From contig NW_003101681.1 in NCBI RefSeq assembly GCF_000003855.2, forward strand, positions 6,375,900-6,439,899: a stretch of 64,000 nt of DNA. The letters are read 5' to 3'. Origin of the DNA: Blastomyces gilchristii SLH14081 (Eukaryota; Ascomycota; Eurotiomycetes; Onygenales; Ajellomycetaceae). The number at the start of each line of letters is the position of its first letter. Position 1 is the first letter of the stretch. The translations under genes and the position numbers were made by a program. Under the pieces are notes generated by a model that had not been told where the DNA came from, did not search any database, and was given only the letters and a program-made list of their open reading frames with translations. Below, in pieces: positions 57,784 to 64,000 of the stretch.

Positions 57784-58690
57784 ATGGCTGATACGCAAAC
57801 CCCGGAAGGTATGGCCCTTGGCTAGAACGCTCAGATAACCCCTCAATATGGAGCTGTCCTTTTTATACCTACCTATGTCTCCCTACAGAATTATGAATTG
57901 CCATAGACCACCATTCTAACAGTATATCCTTGATACAGTCCTCTGGGCCCAGCGCTCGTCGAGCACTGAACCCGAAAAAAATATCCTTTTCGTCCACCTC
58001 GGTGTGCCCGATGTCTCCCCCACCTCCGCAAAACTCTCCCTCACTCCAACCTCCATTTCCTTCTCGGGCCACTCAGACACCAAGAAGGTTGACTACAAGG
58101 TCGACCTAGAGTTGTACGATGAGATCGACGTCGATAACTCCAAATCGAGTCACACCCCGCGCGGCGTCGACCTCGTGCTAAGAAAGAAGGAAGCCAAGGA
58201 GGAATACTGGCCCCGCTTCTTGAAGGAATCGAAGAAGGTCCATTTCCTCAAGACAGACTTCGATAAGGTTAGAACAATTGCTTGGATTTAATATATATAT
58301 ATACATTGTAAGATGCTCTACTGACAACGGTGGTGTAGTGGGTCGATGAGGACGAACAAAACGCCGCAGATGCTGATGACTTCGGCAACTTGGACGACAT
58401 GGGTGGCATGGGTGGCGGAATGGGTGGCATTGACTTCTCGAAACTAGGCGCAGGTTTGGGCGGGATGCCTGATATGGGTGACATGGGTGCAATGGGTGAA
58501 GGTGGTGAGGATGATGGATCGGTATGTGACAAACAACCCGCCGAAGTCTTGTTGATAAAACATAGAGGAAAATAGAGGTAAATTGCTAACGAAATCTGAT
58601 CTTTAGGACGACGAAATGCCGCCATTGGAAGAGGAGGGAACGGACGCCAGCCCCACGGATTCAAAGCCTAAGATCGAGGAGGTGGCCTAA
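57784..58690 (+). CDS. SBA1: Hsp90 co-chaperone p23/Sba1 (CS domain)
   Basis: This protein binds ATP-bound Hsp90, slowing its ATPase and stabilising client complexes in cytosol and nucleus. Four exons keep one frame: 57784-57808, 57939-58267, 58339-58521 and 58607-58690, giving 206 residues. Joining exon 1 to exon 2 gives PEVLWAQRSS, the usual start of the CS beta-sandwich. The domain runs to about residue 125, with KLSLTPTSISFSG, a beta-hairpin, and the p23 signature YWPRFLKESKKVHFLKTDFD continuing across an intron to KWVDEDE. The tail has a Gly/Met-rich stretch (GGMGGGMGGIDFSKL) and an acidic end, typical of fungal p23 proteins. Every join restores family sequence. Confidence 0.93.
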
Positions 58691-59978
58691 ACATGTTTCC
58701 TAATCTCTCTCTCTTTTTTTTTTAATGGCTTGTGTGTGGTTTACGGTTTTTTGTCCTTTCCAGTCAGCTCTGTATCGCCAGTTTTTCTAATATTACGTTG
58801 ACTGCCCGGTGACCTTCCAACTTCCTATTCTTTTTCTTGTGTGCATGTTTCACCGGCGAATGTCGACATGTCATCATGTCCTTGCAACGGTCAACAATCA
58901 ACGGCCAACTCAATTTCTTAGTTCTTTTCGAGGCTTTAGGAGTTTTTTACGGTGCATGGCCCGGGCCAGGGGGTGGGCCGAAGCCCTTTCACTTCTTCAC
59001 ACTGTTTTGTTTGGCAACCTTTTACCTCAATCCAAATCTGTCATGCCACCCCCACCCCCCGAGTTTGGCTTGAAGGGACCTTAGCGCCACAAGCAAATAG
59101 TTTACTTTACGAAGACAAAAAATATAAAATATAAAAAATAAAAAGGAAAAAGGGAAAAAGGGGAAAAAGGAAAAAAATAAAAAAATAAAACAAAACGCAT
59201 TTTTTGTAAATTAGTTAGGAGATACCAGAGGCTCCATTCAGATAGTTGATGTATGAAATCGACCCGAATTTTCGAACTATTGTTGTTTTCATGATCATCT
59301 ATCTTTTTCCTGGGCAATGGGTATATGCTTGTAATAGGGCGCCCCGAAAACTGCTGACATAAATATTAAATTAACAGTAACTAATTGAAGAGGAAGAAGA
59401 AGAAGAAGAATAGCAGTAAAGAAATTGATAGTGAGAAAGTAGATGTGTGTCACTGATTGTTGACTACTGCACTCACATGTCCCACATTCTATATATGAAA
59501 ACCTCACTATGGAGTAGATAGATTATAATGACAACAATGTTGATTCTCCTACAGAGAGAACCTTGGAACCATTGACCACCTCACCTTCAGAAGGCTAGTG
59601 CTGTTCATTTTTTGTTAAATCAATTGGCAGATAATAAATAATACTAGTGTTAATTCACCCCATCTCCTACTGCTACGACTATCTCATGCCGATGCCTCGG
59701 ACCGACTGCCGGGCCGAAGATATACAAGTCCAGAAATCCATAGCTGCTCCAACTATCAAGTCAGAATGAAGAATGGAGAGCGATGTACGGAGTAGATAAC
59801 ATAATGCGGCCGCAATGGCCACCCTGAAACATGCTAAACTTATTCTTTAAAAAAATAAATTAACAACATCCGTCACATATGTAAACAGTTGCTTGGTTCA
59901 AACCCACAAAAAAAAAACAAAGCACATGAATCTTCTCCTATACAGCGCATGTGCATGTTACACCCAAAGCGACAAACC
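58691..59978. other. intergenic, no gene seen
   Basis: A 1.3 kb spacer with A-rich low complexity (59110-59195), a GAA run near 59390-59410 and one TACGGAGTA motif at 59786. No coding sequence is supported. Confidence 0.4.
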
Positions 59979-62005
59979 ATGTCCACCAGAAACCGCCCCA
60001 TTCGTATCGCCGGTATGCTACCCCCCAACAATATCTATCTATTCGTATATGTACACTGACAAAATAAATCCCCAACCCAGGCGCTTCCGGCTCCGCCTCT
60101 GACCGGCGCCACGCCCTCGCCAGCTTCGTCCGCAACCATCCCAACGACCCCATCGACGTGATCATCTCCGACTACATGAGCGAGTACAACATGGCGACCG
60201 CCGCTGCTAAGCGCGTGGGCGATGACGACGACGTGGCCGCGTATGAGATGTCGTTTCTGGAGTCGCTGCTGCCGGCCCTGGGGGATCTGGCGCGCCATGG
60301 GATTCGCGTTGCGGTGAATGCCGGCGTGGCGGATGTTCAAGGGCTATATACGGTTGTCGAGAGAGTAGTGAGGGAGAGGGGATTGGGGTTGAAGGTATCT
60401 TTTTATTTTTATATTTTTTTATATTTTTTTATGTCGTCCCGCAAAATTTCTAACATAACTATCGGTGGATTTAAATAGGTGGCTTGGATCTCCGGCGACG
60501 AGGTCCTCCCCGCCGTAACTCAGGCACTCGCCTCGGGGAAATCCCCGCTCAAGAACATTTACACCGGCCAGAACCTGGCGGACTGGTCATTCGAGCCCAT
60601 ATACGCCCAGGCCTACCTGGGAGGGCTGGGTATCGCAGCAGCGTTCGCCAACGGCGCCGACATCGTCCTCTGCGGCCGTGTATCCGACGCGAGCCCTGTC
60701 ATCGGCGCGGCATACTGGTGGCATAACTGGGGCCGGCACGAGTTGAACAAACTAGCCAACGCCCTTGTTGCAGGCCACCTGATCGAGTGCAGTAATTATG
60801 TCTGCGGCGGGAACTTCACGGGCTTCAAGGCACTCGAGAGTAGTGAGGGTGGATGGGCAGACATTGGGTACCCTATTGCTGAGATCTCCGCGGCCGGGGA
60901 GGTGGTTATCACGAAACAATCGGGGATTACTACCGGAGGAGTTGTGACGGTAGATACATGCACGTCCCAACTGTTGTATGAGATTCAGGGGCCATGGTAT
61001 TTCAACTCAGATGTCACGGCGATTCTTGACGGGATATATTTCGAGCAGCTGTCCACAAACCGCGTCGCAGTGTGCGGCGTCAAGGCGGGCTTGCCCCCTC
61101 CAACTACAAAAGTGGGCATAACAGCACGAGGCGGGTATCAGGCGCAAGCGAGCTATTTCATGGTAGGGCTGGACATCCCCGCCAAAGTGCGCATGTTGGA
61201 AACGCAGATCCGCCGACTACTGGCACCGCATTCGAAGAATTACACAGTGCTCGATTTTTCTTTGCTGGGCAGCATGCCCGATGATCCCAGGGACCAGAAC
61301 AGCGCGACGACGACGTTTCGCATACTAGCCCAAGCACCAAAGGAGGAACATTTGGCTCCGACCAAATTCATGAAACTCATCTTCGATAATATCATGCAAG
61401 GCTATCCCGGCGCCACGTTCGATCTGGATATGCGCCAGGGTGTACCCAAACCCGTGTTTGAGTACTACGTCACTCTCATCCCGCAGACGGACGTGAAACA
61501 TCAAGCGCACCTCCCCTGGCTCAACGACATTAACGATAATAAAACGATCGACATCGCCCCACCGGCCACCACGAAGATCTGGCCGTCTCCACAACCCTCG
61601 CAGCCTGTAACCGCCCGCCCAGCCAATCTGGAGACGGACTTTGGCCCGATGACGCGAGGGCCTCTGGGCTGGATCGTGCACGCACGCTCGGGCGATAAGG
61701 GTTCCGACGCCAACTGCGGCTTCTGGGTGCGGCACGATGATGAGTACGAATGGCTGCGGACGCTGTTGTCGACTGAAAAGGCGCAGGAGTTGTTGGGTGG
61801 GGAGTGGCGAGAAGATGGGACGATGAGCATTGAGCTGTTTGAGCTACCTAAGTTACGCGGGGTGCATTTCCTTTTCTGCAACTTGTTGGATCGTGGGGTT
61901 GGCGTGACGCGGAAGGTGGACTTCTTGGGGAAGAATGTGGCGGAGTATTTGCGGGCGAGATGGGTGGAAATTCCGGTCAAGTTTTTGGGGAGAGGGAAGT
62001 TGTAG
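59979..62005 (+). CDS. DUF1446 / AtuA-family protein
   Basis: Members relate to bacterial AtuA of acyclic terpene utilisation; the reaction of fungal members is not established. Three exons keep one frame: 59979-60012, 60081-60394 and 60479-62005, giving 624 residues. Joining exons 1 and 2 gives RPIRIAGASGSASDRR, the glycine-rich start of the family. The DUF1446 domain includes IDVIISDYMSEYNMA, VNAGVADVQGL, KVAWISGDEV, YLGGLGIAAAFANGADIVLC and GRVSDASPVIGAAYWWHNW. It runs to about residue 470. The C-terminal 110 residues hold the AtuA-like ferredoxin-fold domain, opening with GWIVHARSGDKGSDANCGFW. The chosen ATG is the only one giving the start motif. It converges with MRE11, 137 bp away. Confidence 0.88.
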
Positions 62006-62142
62006 ATATATTTAGTTTCTTCTTAATTAGATTATATGCATGTATGTTTCATGGGGTAGAATCGTTTCTTCACATTTTGTGTAGTATCCTACAGAATGTC
62101 TCGCAGTTCTGCATATTACGTGTGAAGTATTGGTGTGAGTGG

Positions 62143-64000
62143 CTATCTCCTTCGCGAACTCCGCAGGCTACTCACAGGCGGCGCAGGGTCAAATGCGTCG
62201 TCATCATCTTCAATATCATCGCTCATGACGCTGACGCTTCTCGTCGCCCGAGCCGCGGCAGCTCGACTAGGCCGCTTACCAACCATGGAACCTGTGTCTG
62301 TGCCACCTAGTGTTTGACTTTCATTTATCTGTGACCTGGTGGATTTCGGCGGCGGCTTAAACCTGGTAGTTGCGGAGCTCCGAGTGGGAGCCTTTCCAGC
62401 TGCCGCAGTCGCGGTCGCACTGGCCGTTGACGTTGTAGTGGTTTGCTTCCGTGCGCGGCTTGTAGTGGATGATGTTGATCTAGCCTGGCGCGGAACAGGA
62501 GTTTGTCTGACGAATAGAGAGTCAGAGTTCTCCTCGCCATCCTCGCTGATGTCGTCCAGCATGATTGCATCCTCTTGCTCGTCCTCGTCCTCGTCATCGG
62601 ACACTGCTTGACGACGACGGGTGCGGCTGCTGGAGCTGGTAGTGGGAGTGGCTGCTTTACGTGTACTTGTAGCTCGCGGGGCAGATCCTCTTGCAGTTCT
62701 ACCCCCTCGACCTCTGCCTCGTCCCGTGGTGGTTGTGGCTCCTCTCCGGGGAGGAGGGTTCTCGTCCACGACTTCATCGGCTTCATCATCGGAGATGATG
62801 AGTGCACCAGGCTGATCTTCCCAAGGGCCATCAAACTCGCTGTCCCAGCCATCAGGCTTTGGTTTAAACCTTCTCTGTCCGCGGGTACGCCGCTGACTGC
62901 CTTTAGCGAACATATCTTCCAGCTGCGCTCGATATTTATCCATGGCAGCCTGAATAATGCTCCGCCCTTCCCCATCTCCATAGTCTATTTCATCATCATC
63001 CTGTTCCTGGTCGAGAGCAAGGAGATGCTTTATTTGGCTCTCCAGCGACTCGTTCACAAACATTTCCATCGCGTGTTTGTCGTCCTTATCAACAAATTGG
63101 GAAACGGCATCTCCAAACGAGTTTTGGGGTAGAATAGTAAGTGACTGTGCAGTTAGGAACTCCCGCACCAGCTTTTCTACTTTAACTGTATCCAGTGAAG
63201 AGAGATGCGAGATAGCCGCTTCATCTGGTGCATCTGTCTCACCGCGACGGAGCGCTGTGCCGGCTTTCTTCTTGCGGTAAAATTGGATAACGTCGTTGAC
63301 ATTAGCAACTTTGCCAACGAACCTATTCGAAAACCGTTGGGGATTTTCGCAATCAAAGCTCCCCCCACCAGGCGTTGAAACCTCGACTCTCAGTCGAACT
63401 AAAGGTAGTGGGATTTCAAGTTCCTCGTCATCCACATCCTCCTGTGCCTCAATCCAATCATTCTTCGCTTGCTCGATTAGTTCCTCGACAACGCCGATAA
63501 GAAAACGGGTCAGTTCCGTGCGGTTATTCTCCTTCTTTGCGAGTCTCTGTGCTTCTTTCTCTTCATGGAGAACAATCTCCCTCGTGACGAAGGGTCGGAC
63601 GCTTTTGAGTCGAATCGGTTCAGTCTTGAATTCACGCCCGGTAATGCTGAGGATCGCCACTTGTTTGGGGACCGCTTCTCCGGGGACCAGTGAGGTGGCC
63701 ACGGATGAACCTGGCTGCATAACATGGAAATTTGTTTCTGGGTTTAAACGAGGTTCGATGATACACTCGTGCTCATGGCCCCAAATAACAAGGTCGAGAA
63801 AATCGGGCAGGAAGTTTTCGGGTAGGTAGCCGGTTTCTGTATGGGCATGATGATTTTGGTGCACGCTCATTAAATTGAACCAGTCGGATTTTTGAAGTGA
63901 TGGTTGGAAGAATTTGACTTTCCCGTCTCGGAAAGTTCTAAAAAGCCGCTCGTCTCGCACGTTACTCATACCGTACAAGGCCAGCTTCGTTCGACCCTTC
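62143..64000 (-). CDS. MRE11: DNA double-strand break repair nuclease Mre11 (5' part outside window)
   Basis: This is the Mn-dependent nuclease of the Mre11-Rad50-Nbs1 complex, which resects and tethers broken DNA ends in the nucleus. The visible frame is open to the right edge and enters in LALYGMSNVRDERLF; the Met codons there are internal. Phosphodiesterase motifs seen are SVHQNHHAHT and DLVIWGHEHECII; the earlier Asp/His motifs lie beyond the window. VMQPGSSVATSLVPGEA and the Mre11 DNA-binding cap (VTREIVLHEE, FSNRFVGKVANVNDVIQFYR) follow. The C-terminus has a Gly-Arg patch (TTGRGRGRGGRTARG), acidic runs and Ser/Thr/Lys-rich disorder, as in fungal Mre11. About 617 residues are present, with roughly the first quarter missing. 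No intron is needed in this part. Confidence 0.94.
   Translation of the reverse strand, partial: KGRTKLALYGMSNVRDERLFRTFRDGKVKFFQPSLQKSDWFNLMSVHQNHHAHTETGYLPENFLPDFLDLVIWGHEHECIIEPRLNPETNFHVMQPGSSVATSLVPGEAVPKQVAILSITGREFKTEPIRLKSVRPFVTREIVLHEEKEAQRLAKKENNRTELTRFLIGVVEELIEQAKNDWIEAQEDVDDEELEIPLPLVRLRVEVSTPGGGSFDCENPQRFSNRFVGKVANVNDVIQFYRKKKAGTALRRGETDAPDEAAISHLSSLDTVKVEKLVREFLTAQSLTILPQNSFGDAVSQFVDKDDKHAMEMFVNESLESQIKHLLALDQEQDDDEIDYGDGEGRSIIQAAMDKYRAQLEDMFAKGSQRRTRGQRRFKPKPDGWDSEFDGPWEDQPGALIISDDEADEVVDENPPPRRGATTTTGRGRGRGGRTARGSAPRATSTRKAATPTTSSSSRTRRRQAVSDDEDEDEQEDAIMLDDISEDGEENSDSLFVRQTPVPRQARSTSSTTSRARKQTTTTSTASATATAAAGKAPTRSSATTRFKPPPKSTRSQINESQTLGGTDTGSMVGKRPSRAAAARATRSVSVMSDDIEDDDDAFDPAPPVSSLRSSRRR

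Overview
The window is nuclear DNA of a filamentous ascomycete. Genes have short introns (about 50-170 bp) with GTATGT/GTAAGT-type donors, CTAAY/CTGAY branch sites and YAG acceptors. Ancient eukaryotic genes (MRE11, VPS24, p23/SBA1, ALY/YRA1) lie beside lineage-specific fungal families. Several relics carry nonsense changes of the C-to-T/G-to-A kind left by repeat-induced point mutation. The family make-up suggests Eurotiomycetes, possibly Onygenales; that placement is inference. I found no tRNA, rRNA or CRISPR array.

Layout. 0-8 kb: a DAL5/TNA1-type MFS transporter, a decayed minus-strand fragment, and a secreted repeat protein with Kex2-type processing sites. 8-12 kb: AT-rich DNA with a fragment and a DUF7924-like gene broken near its C-terminus. 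12-15.4 kb: a five-exon short-chain dehydrogenase and an unrecognised conserved protein. 16.5-21.6 kb: a 1627-residue WD40/alpha-solenoid protein on the minus strand. 21.6-28.2 kb: no gene seen. 28.2-29.4 kb: a crotonase-fold enzyme with probable mitochondrial leader exons. 29.4-43.6 kb: a gene-poor, microsatellite-rich stretch interrupted only by a 1.57 kb Fot1/pogo-like transposon relic with 83-bp inverted repeats. 43.6-44.3 kb: a lone Ser-rich basic protein in long non-coding flanks. 49.1-51.2 kb: an ALYREF/Yra1 mRNA-export adaptor with a 30-nt exon and a 1.18 kb intron. 51.6-55 kb: relic DNA with an HNH-family tail and an SRPK-like kinase pseudogene. 56.4-64 kb: a compact housekeeping block of VPS24 and SBA1 (divergent), then a DUF1446/AtuA-family protein convergent with MRE11, which runs off the right edge.

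The genes do not form one pathway or an obvious biosynthetic cluster. The most informative signals are the exceptionally long ALYREF intron, which seems to sit where budding-yeast YRA1 has its autoregulatory intron; the Kex2-repeat precursor; a 9-mer, TACGGAGTA, found 16 times and only between genes; and the decayed transposon, nuclease-like and kinase relics.
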